A DNA stretch of 12,156 nt, taken from Bacteroidales bacterium UBA5266. Its GTDB lineage: Bacteria > Bacteroidota > Bacteroidia > Bacteroidales > WCHB1-69. The first letter of the stretch is position 1; each line of letters begins with the position of its first letter. The stretch covers positions 1 through 12,156 of the forward strand of contig DHTG01000033.1 in NCBI GenBank assembly GCA_002411545.1. Direction: 5' to 3'. A program made the translations under genes and the position numbers. Shown piece by piece: positions 1 through 8,274 of this stretch. Below the pieces are notes generated by a model, which had not been told where the DNA came from, did not search any database, and saw nothing but the letters and a program-made list of their open reading frames with translations.

Positions 1-2
1 AA

Positions 3-3000
3 GAAAAGAATTACGGTTTGCAATGCCTGCAAGCTACGTTCAACAACAAACATGCCGTCTTTTTAAAAACCGAAAGCGAACAGTTGATGTATCATTACGA
101 ACGCATCGCTGCCGACCCGCGCATAGCCCATACATTGGTATTGGAAACCGATGCTTACGGCAATGAACTCAAAGGCGTGCAAATTGCCTATCCGCGGCGT
201 ACCGGTTCCATGAGCGAACAAATGCAGCTCGTGATGACGTATCAGGAAAACGACTTTATCAATGATACTCAAAACGGTTACCGGTGGATAGGAATTCCTT
301 ATCAAACCAAGCAATATCAGGTGCATGGGTTTACCTATACGAGCGGTATTATTACCAAAGCCTTGTGTGCGGATATTCCGGATGCTGCCGAAATTGATTA
401 TGCCGCTACGCCGACTACCGGATTGGAAAAACGCTTGTTGCAACACCAACGTACTACTTTTTGGAATACCGCTTTAACGGATGATTTACCGTTGGGAGAA
501 ATCGCCGTTCACGGATTGTTGTATAATAAAGCAAACTTAGTCTATACGCCTACATTATTAAATGTATTTCTTACTAAAAATAATAATGATAACTCTATTT
601 TAGAAATAAATGATGTAGCCGCATTAACTGCACTTTTAAAAAATGAAGGGAAATTAGTTGAATATAGTGATCTTATCGGTAAATTGTGGCAATGTACAGA
701 TAAAACAACCTACGATGCTACAAAATTTTATTTACCGGTATCGCAAGCCGATCCCATGGGAAATATCAGTATGATACAATACGATACCTATCAATTGTTA
801 CCGACTCAAATTACCGATGCCCAAAACAACGTCGTACAATCATGGATTGATTATCGTTTAGTGTTACCCTATAAAATGAAAGATCCGAATGAAAATTATA
901 CTTCGGTAAAATTTGACATAATAGGTAAAGTTGTTGCCAATGCCGTCATGGGAAAAGAAACAAGTCCGGGCGTATTTCAAGGGGATACGCTTACCGATCC
1001 GACAATAGCGTATGTATATGATTTATTTAATTGGTATAATAACGATATGCCAAATTATGCAAGGCAGTTTGTCAGGGAAAAACACGGCAGTGCTAATCCT
1101 ACTACATGGAATAATGTTAACCTCAATGATCCCGGGAATAATCCGGGATGGATTGAAAGTATTCTATATTCGGACGGCTTAGGGAATGAAATAGTAAGTA
1201 AAAAACAGGCACAAAGCGGTAATGCATTAAAGTTGGATGCAACCCTTAATTTGGTAATTGACGATACGACACCAGAGGTACGCTGGTTAACAAGCAATCG
1301 CGTATTATTGAACAATAAAGGAAAACCTATCTACCAATATGAACCGTATTTTACCGAAACAAATGCTTACGAAAATTATCAAAAGGCACCGAATGCATCC
1401 GATTATATTCAAAAAATAATTTTTTCCTATGATCCGTTGCTTAGAGTAATCCGGACGGATTTTCCGGACGGTACATTTTCAAAAGTGATATTTGATGTTT
1501 GGCAACAAGCAAATTATGACCAAAACGATACGGTTCTGGATAGCGATTGGTATGCTGAAAGGATACAAATGCAAGTAAGTGACCCCAAATACCGTTCAGC
1601 CGTATTGGCTGCGGCACATGCTAATACACCGCAAATTCTGGATCTGGATAATTTGGGAAGAGTTTTTAAAACTACCGATGACAACGGAAACAGTAATTAT
1701 GTAATAACACAAAATACGTTGGATATAATCGGAAATATACTTACGGTAAAAGATGCTTTGTTACGCTATGCAACGGAACATCTATACAATATGTTGGGGG
1801 AACCGGTATATACAAAAAATATTGATAGCGGTAAACGCTGGATGTTGAATAATGCCGCCGCTCAGCCTTTCCGTTTATGGAATAATTTAAATAAAGAAGT
1901 GCGGATCGTATATGATTCCTTAGTACGGGACACGGAAAACATTCTGGCATATCTTGATAATAATAATAATGTTATTACCGAATCGCTGATACAAAAATCG
2001 TACGGGACTTCCGCTACACAAAATACGCTATTACAACTAACATGCTTAAAAGATCAAAGTGCAAAAACCGATTTTAATGCTTATGATTTTAAAGGCAATT
2101 TATTAACCCAAGTAAAAGAGTTTTGTGTTGATTATCAAAATGTAATAGATTGGAATGCTTCGCCGTCCCTACAAGGAAATACGTTTACACAAACATATAC
2201 CTACGATGCCCTGAACCGTCCCGTAACCCTTACACAACCCGACGGCAGTGTGATTACCTATACGTACGACAAAGGAGCTTTATTGCAACAAGTGGCTTCG
2301 ACAGGCTCAGCTACCGTATCCATACAAAATATTACGTATAACGAAAAAGAACAGCGGGAAAATATTTATTACGGGAATACCTCTAAGACAAGGTACTATT
2401 ACGATCCTTTGGATTTTAGAGTCACCCGCATACTTACCACCCGCTACAACGGGCAGGATGTTTTACAGGATTTAAACTACACTTACGATGCCGTAGGAAA
2501 TATTGTAGAGGTAGATGATAACGTTCCTAAAACATTTTATTTTAATAATCAAGTTATTCAGCCATCAAATTTATTTCAATACGATGCGTTGTATCGTTTG
2601 ACACAAGCACAAGGGCGTGAAAATTTAAATTTATCGTTACCCGGAGATGCCGATTTCCCGGATAATTTACCCGTACCTAATACTGATATAAATGCTCTCC
2701 AGAACTATACGCAATTGTATACCTACGATGCCTTGGGAAACATGCTGCAAATGCAAAGCCTCAACCAATGGACACGCGATTATTTTTACGATACAGCTAC
2801 CAATCGCTTGCTACGACACACACAACAACTACCCAATACATATACTTACGACAACCATGGCAATATGCTTACCATGCCGCATTTGACAAGCATGGTGTGG
2901 GATTACTTAGACCAGTTGCACAGTGCCGCCAACGGAACCTTTACATCCTATTATAATTATGACGCAGAAGGAAAACGAACAAGAAAAGTAGTTGTAAAAA

Positions 3001-4229
3001 ACAATATCCGTGAAGAGAGATATTACATTGGTGATTATGAAGTTTACAGAAAATACATAAATAACATCCTTGACACCGAAAGAAACACCTTACATGTAAG
3101 CGATGATGAAAAACGCTTTGCCATCATAGATACCTTAACCGTTGAAAGCGGCGAAGAGTTAGACCCTTACGAAGTTACAATCCGTTACCAATACGATAAC
3201 CATCTCGGCTCAGCTTGTTTGGAATTGGACGGGAGTGCAAGCATAATCAGTTATGAAGAATACCATCCTTTTGGTACAACAAGTTATAGAAGCGGCAGAA
3301 CGGAAACGGAAGTATCCCTGAAGAGATATAAGTATTGTGGAAAAGAAAGAGACGAGGAGACAGGTTTGTATTACTATGGCATGCGTTACTACGCCGCTTG
3401 GATATGCAGGTTTGTTTCTGTGGATCCACTGCAGTTTAAGTACCCTGAACTAACGCCGTTTCAGTATGCGAGTAATAATCCTGTTTCTATGATTGATTTA
3501 GATGGGAAAGAAGGTATTAGAACAATTCAAAATTATGGTCTGACAAAGGAAGATTTTGAAAATCCGATGGTTCAACAGCAAGTAAAGGAAGCACAAGCTA
3601 TTTATAATTTAAATATGATAGCTAATTCACCAAATTTTCAAAATAAAATGAAAGAAAGTTATGAATTGAGTTTTAATAACACAACTGGTGAAATTAGAGA
3701 AGTTAGTTCTACTATTATTATCAAAAAAAATCAAGTTGATTTAATTAATATTGAAGTAGGGGGTGCTTCTGGAGCAAATTTAAATTTAACAACTGGAGCA
3801 AATGAACAGTTGATAGGATCACTTCATAACCATCCATATATTCGTGAAGAACTTGAAAATATGGCAAAAAAATTTAATTTGGTTTCTAAAAGTACTGGAA
3901 CTCCTCCATCTGTTACTGATGTAAAAACAGCAGCATATAATTTTCAAACAAGTCAAACTATCATTGTTGATGAAGGTAGTAAATTATATGCAATTTATAT
4001 AATTAATCATGAAAAAGCTTTAGACCTTGCTTTAACCTTAGGTGAAATTGAGGCTCAAATTTTAGATGATATCGAAACTGGAAAAATTAAATCGGATTCA
4101 ATACAAGATGCTTTAATGCAAGGAATTTTAAATTATTTTGATAGTCCTGATTCAGGCATGTTGTTTTTAGAATCAAAAGATAGAGAAAATCCTAATTTTG
4201 AAATAATTAAAAATAAAAATTATGAATAA
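3..4229 (+). CDS. Tc-toxin-like TcB-TcC fusion / RHS polymorphic toxin with JAB-like C-terminal tip (5' partial)
   Basis: The frame is open to the left edge, so the start lies outside the window; TTG at 18 is an internal Leu codon. Nt ~110-540 resemble the C-terminal part of Tc toxin TcB subunits (an ETDAYGNELKGVQIAYPRR segment, then DDLPLGEIAVHGLLY). Nt ~720-1000 match the TcB/TcC join, with DPMGN, a DYR motif and DPNENYTSVKFD. Many YD repeats (YTYDALNRPVTLTQPDGS, YDAVGNI, YDALGNM) follow to ~3300. The RHS core with YKYCGKERDEETGLYYYGM, VDPL and IDLDG spans 3327-3506; in the family this core is the self-cleavage site. The tip (~240 residues) has HNHP at 3825-3836 and SVTD at 3909-3920, resembling the JAMM HxHP...SxxD metal site with an unusually long spacer; I could not assign the upstream Glu. 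By family analogy the RHS shell encloses the tip and releases it into a target cell. The tip is AT-rich compared with the shell. Confidence 0.9.
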   Translation, partial: EKNYGLQCLQATFNNKHAVFLKTESEQLMYHYERIAADPRIAHTLVLETDAYGNELKGVQIAYPRRTGSMSEQMQLVMTYQENDFINDTQNGYRWIGIPYQTKQYQVHGFTYTSGIITKALCADIPDAAEIDYAATPTTGLEKRLLQHQRTTFWNTALTDDLPLGEIAVHGLLYNKANLVYTPTLLNVFLTKNNNDNSILEINDVAALTALLKNEGKLVEYSDLIGKLWQCTDKTTYDATKFYLPVSQADPMGNISMIQYDTYQLLPTQITDAQNNVVQSWIDYRLVLPYKMKDPNENYTSVKFDIIGKVVANAVMGKETSPGVFQGDTLTDPTIAYVYDLFNWYNNDMPNYARQFVREKHGSANPTTWNNVNLNDPGNNPGWIESILYSDGLGNEIVSKKQAQSGNALKLDATLNLVIDDTTPEVRWLTSNRVLLNNKGKPIYQYEPYFTETNAYENYQKAPNASDYIQKIIFSYDPLLRVIRTDFPDGTFSKVIFDVWQQANYDQNDTVLDSDWYAERIQMQVSDPKYRSAVLAAAHANTPQILDLDNLGRVFKTTDDNGNSNYVITQNTLDIIGNILTVKDALLRYATEHLYNMLGEPVYTKNIDSGKRWMLNNAAAQPFRLWNNLNKEVRIVYDSLVRDTENILAYLDNNNNVITESLIQKSYGTSATQNTLLQLTCLKDQSAKTDFNAYDFKGNLLTQVKEFCVDYQNVIDWNASPSLQGNTFTQTYTYDALNRPVTLTQPDGSVITYTYDKGALLQQVASTGSATVSIQNITYNEKEQRENIYYGNTSKTRYYYDPLDFRVTRILTTRYNGQDVLQDLNYTYDAVGNIVEVDDNVPKTFYFNNQVIQPSNLFQYDALYRLTQAQGRENLNLSLPGDADFPDNLPVPNTDINALQNYTQLYTYDALGNMLQMQSLNQWTRDYFYDTATNRLLRHTQQLPNTYTYDNHGNMLTMPHLTSMVWDYLDQLHSAANGTFTSYYNYDAEGKRTRKVVVKNNIREERYYIGDYEVYRKYINNILDTERNTLHVSDDEKRFAIIDTLTVESGEELDPYEVTIRYQYDNHLGSACLELDGSASIISYEEYHPFGTTSYRSGRTETEVSLKRYKYCGKERDEETGLYYYGMRYYAAWICRFVSVDPLQFKYPELTPFQYASNNPVSMIDLDGKEGIRTIQNYGLTKEDFENPMVQQQVKEAQAIYNLNMIANSPNFQNKMKESYELSFNNTTGEIREVSSTIIIKKNQVDLINIEVGGASGANLNLTTGANEQLIGSLHNHPYIREELENMAKKFNLVSKSTGTPPSVTDVKTAAYNFQTSQTIIVDEGSKLYAIYIINHEKALDLALTLGEIEAQILDDIETGKIKSDSIQDALMQGILNYFDSPDSGMLFLESKDRENPNFEIIKNKNYE
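3172..3274 (+). repeat. 103-bp block identical to 7217-7319 (copy 1)
   Basis: The 103 bases here are identical to 7217-7319 in the second RHS gene by manual comparison. Flanking sequence diverges at synonymous sites, strongly so on the tip side. The block encodes the VTIRYQYDNHLGSACLELDG region just before the RHS core. It looks like a recent recombination or gene-conversion tract. Confidence 0.85.
3327..3506 (+). repeat. RHS core copy 1 (tip-release boundary)
   Basis: This conserved 60-residue RHS-associated core begins at YKYCGKERDEETG and ends at IDLDG. Related copies lie at 7372-7551 and 10325-10480. The protein sequence is nearly the same in all copies while third codon positions differ. 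The IDLDG end corresponds in position to the IDPLGL-like end of RHS cores, after which toxin tips become variable; that cleavage happens here is inferred from the family. Confidence 0.85.
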
Positions 4230-4731
4230 ACTTTTTTTTATCATCGGAATACTTATTTTATTGTTTTCTTGTTCTACATATAAGAGTGAATATACAAAGA
4301 AAGCAAATGAGCAAAATGATTGTAATTATAAAAGTCTAATCATAAAAAAAGATTCAGGTTGGTTTTACAATTTAGATTTTAACCCTAAAGATTATACATA
4401 CAAAAATTTATTATTAGAAGATACACTAAAAAAGTACATAGGTAAAGATATGTGTTATTTTATAAATAATGTAGGTAAGAATTGGATGCGATCTGGACTT
4501 GAAATAGAATATTATCGTTTAAGGTGGTATGAATTTCAATATCCAGATAAAATTATTGTAATGATTTTTTTTAAAAATTATATTGAAATTGATAATAGTA
4601 AAATTAATATTGATCCAAGAAATGTTAATTATATTGATGAAAATATTTTTAAAATGTTGATAAAGGATTCTATTACAGAAATCAGAGTTATTTCTTTTGG
4701 AGAAATAAAAAAAAGAATTGTAATTAAATAG
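4222..4731 (+). CDS. Putative immunity lipoprotein for the JAB-tip toxin
   Basis: This 169-residue protein is not one I recognise by family. It starts with a lipoprotein signal peptide: a Lys at residue 3, a hydrophobic run, then the lipobox LFSC with Cys17 as the lipidated residue. No acidic surface-export motif follows directly after the Cys, so a periplasm-facing lipoprotein is more likely than a surface one. The ATG overlaps the last 8 bases of the toxin gene (4222-4229), which suggests translational coupling. The mature part is rich in Lys, Asp, Ile and aromatic residues and includes a WYEFQYPDKIIVMIFF strand-like stretch. Position directly after the toxin tip, low GC and small size are typical of immunity genes of polymorphic toxins; the pairing is inferred from that. 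It could instead be an unrelated lipoprotein, but the overlap argues against it. Confidence 0.75.
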   Translation: MNKLFFIIGILILLFSCSTYKSEYTKKANEQNDCNYKSLIIKKDSGWFYNLDFNPKDYTYKNLLLEDTLKKYIGKDMCYFINNVGKNWMRSGLEIEYYRLRWYEFQYPDKIIVMIFFKNYIEIDNSKINIDPRNVNYIDENIFKMLIKDSITEIRVISFGEIKKRIVIK

Positions 4732-4759
4732 ATATGTAGGGAGATACCGAGTGCTGAAC

Positions 4760-4804
4760 TGCAAATAACGCGGTAAAAACAAAAAAAGAGGGTTGAATAT
4801 TTGG
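4760..4804 (+). repeat. Post-immunity AT-rich repeat, copy 1
   Basis: A ~45-base stretch (tgcaaataacg, then an A-rich run, then ggttgaatatttgg) lies just after the immunity gene. A clearly related copy lies at 10017-10060 after the second immunity pair, with a few substitutions and a 2-base gap. A GAGTGCTGAA segment precedes this copy (4749-4758) and follows the other (10062-10071). It is non-coding as far as can be seen. It may be a remnant of shared 3' flank or a recombination site. Confidence 0.65.
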
Positions 4805-4810
4805 ATAAAG

Positions 4811-4843
4811 CAGCCCCTCTAAATCTCCCCAAAGGGGAGACTT
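4811..4843 (+). repeat. GGGGAG palindromic repeat, copy A (left inverted arm)
   Basis: The sequence cagcccctctaaat followed by a 7+3+7 palindrome (TCTCCCC AAA GGGGAGA, 4824-4840) is the inverse of copy B at 4983-5012. The reverse complement of copy B matches it with one inserted base and a few mismatches. Together the two arms bound a ~200-bp segment, like the termini of a small non-autonomous element. Short CCCCTCC...CCCCAAAGGGGAG repeats of this kind are familiar from Bacteroidota genomes. A hairpin is possible, but no T-run follows it. Confidence 0.8.
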
Positions 4844-4880
4844 GCAGTAAGCAAGAGTGTTACAACAACCAAACATTTTT

Positions 4881-4911
4881 TTCAAACCGATATAAAATAA
4901 TTGTATTTTTG
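4881..4911 (+). promoter_or_regulatory. Candidate Bacteroidota-type promoter for the second RHS gene
   Basis: TATTTTTG at 4904-4911 is a full match to the Bacteroidota -7 consensus TAnnTTTG. A TTC triplet at 4881-4883, preceded by T's, is a near match to the -33 TTG with a 20-base spacer. Transcription would begin near 4917-4920 and leave a short A-rich leader before the ATG at 4933. The promoter lies between the two inverted repeat arms. It rests on the motif only. Confidence 0.55.
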
Positions 4912-4932
4912 CAAAACGTAACCATTAAAATT

Positions 4933-7900
4933 ATGCACGCAACCTACAACGCTGGAAAGTTACAATATGCTGTGAACCAGTTCCTCCCCTTTGGGGAGGT
5001 TAGGAGGGGCTGTTATTACGATGCGTTGGCAAATGTTACCGAAGCTGCCTACGATTACCGCGTATTGCAGCCCTGTGAGCTTACCGATGTAAATGGTAAC
5101 AGCCAAATGGTGGCGTTTGATGTATTGGGTATGGTTACCAAAAAAGCCGTATCGGGCAAAAACGGAGAAGGCGACACCTTAGACGACCCTACCGAGCTGT
5201 ACGGATACAACCTGCACTGCTGGGCAGCGGAGCAAAAACCGGTATATGCCCATGTCTCCAAGCGGGAGAAACATGCCGATGCTACGTGCCGTTGGTTGGA
5301 AGGCTATGTATATACCGACGGTTTGGGAAACGAAATCATGACCAAAACACAAGCTGCCGACGGTCTTGCCTGGACTTTAGTGGATGGTGTCCCTACGCAG
5401 GTATCAACTATCGACCGCTGGCTGGCAAGCGGAAAAACCATTCTGAACAACAAGGGTTTGGCAGTACGCCAGTATGAGCCTTGGTTTAGCGTAAACCATG
5501 ACTATGAGTTTGACGACAGGCTTTCCATGTATGGTGTTACACCCGTTATGCATTACGATCCGTTGGGAAGGCTGATACAAACCGATTTTCCCGATGATAC
5601 CACTGCCAAAGTAGAATTTGACGTATGGCAGCAAAAGAACTACGACCAGAACGATTGCGATGAAGATTCCCCGCATTACAACACTCCTCAGGTGCTGGAT
5701 ATGGATGTGTTGGGACGTGTTTTTCAAATCAAGGATGATAACGGAGAAAACGGAGCTCCCGTTTACTATATTACCCATAACAAACTGGATATTACAGGTA
5801 GATCCCTTACGGTAACCGATGCCTTGGGGCGGGAGATGACACAAAACCGCTTTGGTTTGAGTGAGCAACATCAGGTATATGTGGAAAACATAGACAGCGG
5901 TAAACGCTGGATACTTATTGATACGGTAGGTAATCCACGTTATAACTGGGACAACCGCAACCACAGGATACAGACAAATTATGATGCCTTGTTGCGTCCC
6001 ACACAAACCCTATTAAAAACAGGAAGTGCAACAGAAATAATTACCCAAATTATCACCTACGGTACAAGTGCAGCCTTAAACAATATAGGGCAAATTGTTG
6101 AAATAGATGCTCAAGACGGTAAAACAAGTTATGCTTACGACTTTAAAGGCAACCTGACAGAACAACAAAAACAATTTGCCCAAGATTACCAAAACGAACT
6201 CGACTGGAGCGGAACGGTAACACTCTTGAATGCTTTAACAATAGCTACTACCTACGACGCACTGAACCGTCCTGTAACTATCACTCAACCGGATACGACC
6301 GTAGAAACTCGCGTATATGCCAAAGGCGGTATGCTGAATGCTATAACTTACAATAACACAAACTATATTACCGGCATAACCTACAACGCAAGAGGACAAA
6401 GAGAAAGCATTTATTACGGTAACAACAGTAAAACACAATACACCTACAACACACAAAATTTTAGATTAATTCGTTTGTTAACCACACGCAATAGCGGTGC
6501 AGACGTACTCCAAGACCTTAATTACACCTACGATGCCGTAGGCAATATTATAGGGCAAACCGACAACGCCCAACAAACCTTTTATTTTAATAATCAAGTA
6601 GTAGCACCCACAGGAACCTATACCTATGATGCCCTTTACCGTTTGTTGACTGCCACCGGCAGGGAACAAACGGCATTGGCAATGCCAACCGACGCTGATT
6701 TTGTAAACAACATACCCTGTCCCGATACGGCAACCACTGCCATGCAGAATTATATCCACAACTACCAATACGATGCCTTGGGAAACATGCTGCAAATGCA
6801 AAGTGTAGGTAATTGGACACGGAATTACGTTTATAATAATCCCATGACCAATAATTATTTACTTGGACATGGAAGCGGAACGGTTTACACCTACGATGCC
6901 CACGGCAATATGCTAACCATGCCTCACTTAACCGCTATGGCATGGGATTATCTCGACCAACTCCACAGTGCCGGCAATGGAACCTTTACTTCATACTATA
7001 ATTACGATGCCGAAGGAAAACGAACAAGAAAAGTAGTTGTAAAAAACAATATCCGTGAAGAACGCTATTACATGGGTGATTATGAAGTTTACAGAAAATA
7101 CATAAACAACACCCTTGACACCGAAAGAAACACCCTACATATAAGTGATGATGAAAAACGCTTTGCCATAATAGATACCTTAACCGTTGAAAACGGAGAA
7201 GAATTAGACCCTTACCAAGTTACAATCCGTTACCAATACGATAACCATCTCGGCTCAGCTTGTTTGGAATTGGACGGGAGTGCAAGCATAATCAGTTATG
7301 AAGAATACCATCCTTTTGGAACGACCAGCTACCGTAGTGGCAGAAGTGCGGTTGAAGTTTCTTTGAAACGCTACAAATACTGCGGCAAGGAACGAGATGA
7401 GGAAACCGGTTTATATTATTACGGCATGCGATATTACGCGGCATGGGTTTGCCGCTTTGTGAGTGTAGATCCGCTGCAGTTTAAGTATCCTGAATTAACG
7501 CCTTTTCAGTACGCGAGTAATAGACCTATAACTATGATTGATTTGGATGGGGAGGAAGCAGGTCAAAATCGGTTAAATGATAGAGGAAAATGGAGTGAAA
7601 AAAAAGAAGCCAGAAGAATAAAAGTATATCAAGGGGCAAAAGAAAAATTTGAAAAAAATATAGTATTACCGTTAAAAAAAATGTTAGATGAAGACGTTGA
7701 TCCTAAAGATATTCAAGCAGCAGCAGATGTATTAGCAATAAAATACCAAGAAAAAAAATGGTTTCGCGTGTATACTAAAGTGGAAGAAAGTTCTTCACAT
7801 ACCGGTAACAAATGGACTCCAACAATTGGTATTAGTGCATTTAGAGAAGGGGTAATTGATAAATTTACTTCCGTAAATAAGAGTAGAGAATCCGATGAAA

Positions 7901-8259
7901 AAATATATACTAGTAGCACAGGATTATTTGTAAAAGCAGGACAAACATTGAAGATAAAATTTGATCCTTTCGCGGTGGAAGATAAGTTAAAGATAAAAAC
8001 GATTGATTCTCAAATGAAAGAAAATATAATTTTGAAAACGGAGTTTATCAAACATGATGAAAATATAAATGAAACTGTTGATCTTGAGATAAAAATTACA
8101 AGTGAAAATGAAGGCGAAATTTATTTTACTGTGGAACATTCTGAAAAAAAGGTTACTGACAATTGGGAACTAAATATTGAAGTAATTCCCATCCCTGTTT
8201 TCGATCCTAAACCAGTTATAGATGAACGAAAAACAGTAAATATAAAAAATAAAAATTAA
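4933..8259 (+). CDS. Second RHS/YD-repeat toxin, N-terminally shortened, with unrecognised C-terminal tip
   Basis: I chose ATG 4933 (1108 residues) because it lies just after a good promoter; the frame is open back to TTG 4801, but that lies upstream of the promoter. The first ~27 residues are encoded by the repeat segment (FLPFGEVRRG is copy B translated). From ~nt 5020 the protein aligns with the first toxin from its DYR segment on, lacking the TcB part before that. YD repeats run to ~7320 and the RHS core, with YKYCGKERDEETG, VDPL and IDLDG, spans 7372-7551. The 235-residue tip (7552-8256) is Lys/Glu-rich, begins with a charged helical stretch (GKWSEKKEARRIKVYQGAKE) and ends in alternating strand-like segments (DLEIKITSENEGEIYFTVEH). 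I see no known toxin motif. Two exported proteins follow after 15 bases. With no TcB part, a closed shell would need a partner protein, so it may be a displaced cassette rather than a working toxin. Confidence 0.85.
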   Translation: MHATYNAGKLQYAVNQFLPFGEVRRGCYYDALANVTEAAYDYRVLQPCELTDVNGNSQMVAFDVLGMVTKKAVSGKNGEGDTLDDPTELYGYNLHCWAAEQKPVYAHVSKREKHADATCRWLEGYVYTDGLGNEIMTKTQAADGLAWTLVDGVPTQVSTIDRWLASGKTILNNKGLAVRQYEPWFSVNHDYEFDDRLSMYGVTPVMHYDPLGRLIQTDFPDDTTAKVEFDVWQQKNYDQNDCDEDSPHYNTPQVLDMDVLGRVFQIKDDNGENGAPVYYITHNKLDITGRSLTVTDALGREMTQNRFGLSEQHQVYVENIDSGKRWILIDTVGNPRYNWDNRNHRIQTNYDALLRPTQTLLKTGSATEIITQIITYGTSAALNNIGQIVEIDAQDGKTSYAYDFKGNLTEQQKQFAQDYQNELDWSGTVTLLNALTIATTYDALNRPVTITQPDTTVETRVYAKGGMLNAITYNNTNYITGITYNARGQRESIYYGNNSKTQYTYNTQNFRLIRLLTTRNSGADVLQDLNYTYDAVGNIIGQTDNAQQTFYFNNQVVAPTGTYTYDALYRLLTATGREQTALAMPTDADFVNNIPCPDTATTAMQNYIHNYQYDALGNMLQMQSVGNWTRNYVYNNPMTNNYLLGHGSGTVYTYDAHGNMLTMPHLTAMAWDYLDQLHSAGNGTFTSYYNYDAEGKRTRKVVVKNNIREERYYMGDYEVYRKYINNTLDTERNTLHISDDEKRFAIIDTLTVENGEELDPYQVTIRYQYDNHLGSACLELDGSASIISYEEYHPFGTTSYRSGRSAVEVSLKRYKYCGKERDEETGLYYYGMRYYAAWVCRFVSVDPLQFKYPELTPFQYASNRPITMIDLDGEEAGQNRLNDRGKWSEKKEARRIKVYQGAKEKFEKNIVLPLKKMLDEDVDPKDIQAAADVLAIKYQEKKWFRVYTKVEESSSHTGNKWTPTIGISAFREGVIDKFTSVNKSRESDEKIYTSSTGLFVKAGQTLKIKFDPFAVEDKLKIKTIDSQMKENIILKTEFIKHDENINETVDLEIKITSENEGEIYFTVEHSEKKVTDNWELNIEVIPIPVFDPKPVIDERKTVNIKNKN
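4983..5012 (+). repeat. GGGGAG palindromic repeat, copy B (right inverted arm, inside the coding frame)
   Basis: CCTCCCC TTT GGGGAGG (4983-4999, 7+3+7 palindrome) is followed by a ttaggaggggctg tail; it is the inverted partner of copy A. It is read through in frame as FLPFGEVRRG, and homology to RHS proteins resumes almost directly after it. The palindrome would form a hairpin early in the mRNA coding region. Confidence 0.8.
7217..7319 (+). repeat. 103-bp block identical to 3172-3274 (copy 2)
   Basis: This is the second copy of the identical tract in front of the RHS core. Immediately downstream, from 7320, the two genes differ at many synonymous positions although the protein stays almost the same, so the identity is local. 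Confidence 0.85.
7372..7551 (+). repeat. RHS core copy 2
   Basis: It encodes the same 60-residue core as 3327-3506 with few amino-acid changes and many silent changes. It ends at IDLDG, after which the protein is unrelated to the tips of the other cassettes. Confidence 0.85.
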
Positions 8260-8274
8260 TATCATTAAAGTAAG

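Noticed and set aside
18..20. TTG as start codon of the first toxin gene
   Set aside because: The frame is open to the left edge and the residues before it continue TcB-like sequence, so the true start is outside the window.
4824..4840. Palindrome as a rho-independent terminator of the first operon
   Set aside because: The stem is good but no T-run follows, and the same palindrome recurs inside coding DNA at 4983-4999, so it is better read as part of the repeat family.
4801..4932. TTG 4801 as start of the second RHS gene
   Set aside because: It lies upstream of the promoter candidate and its first 44 codons are only translated repeat and promoter DNA; ATG 4933 fits better.
5404..6006. 200-residue open frame on the - strand
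   Set aside because: It is antisense to the well-supported YD-repeat region of the second RHS gene and has no recognisable content; it is a shadow of the repetitive codon use.
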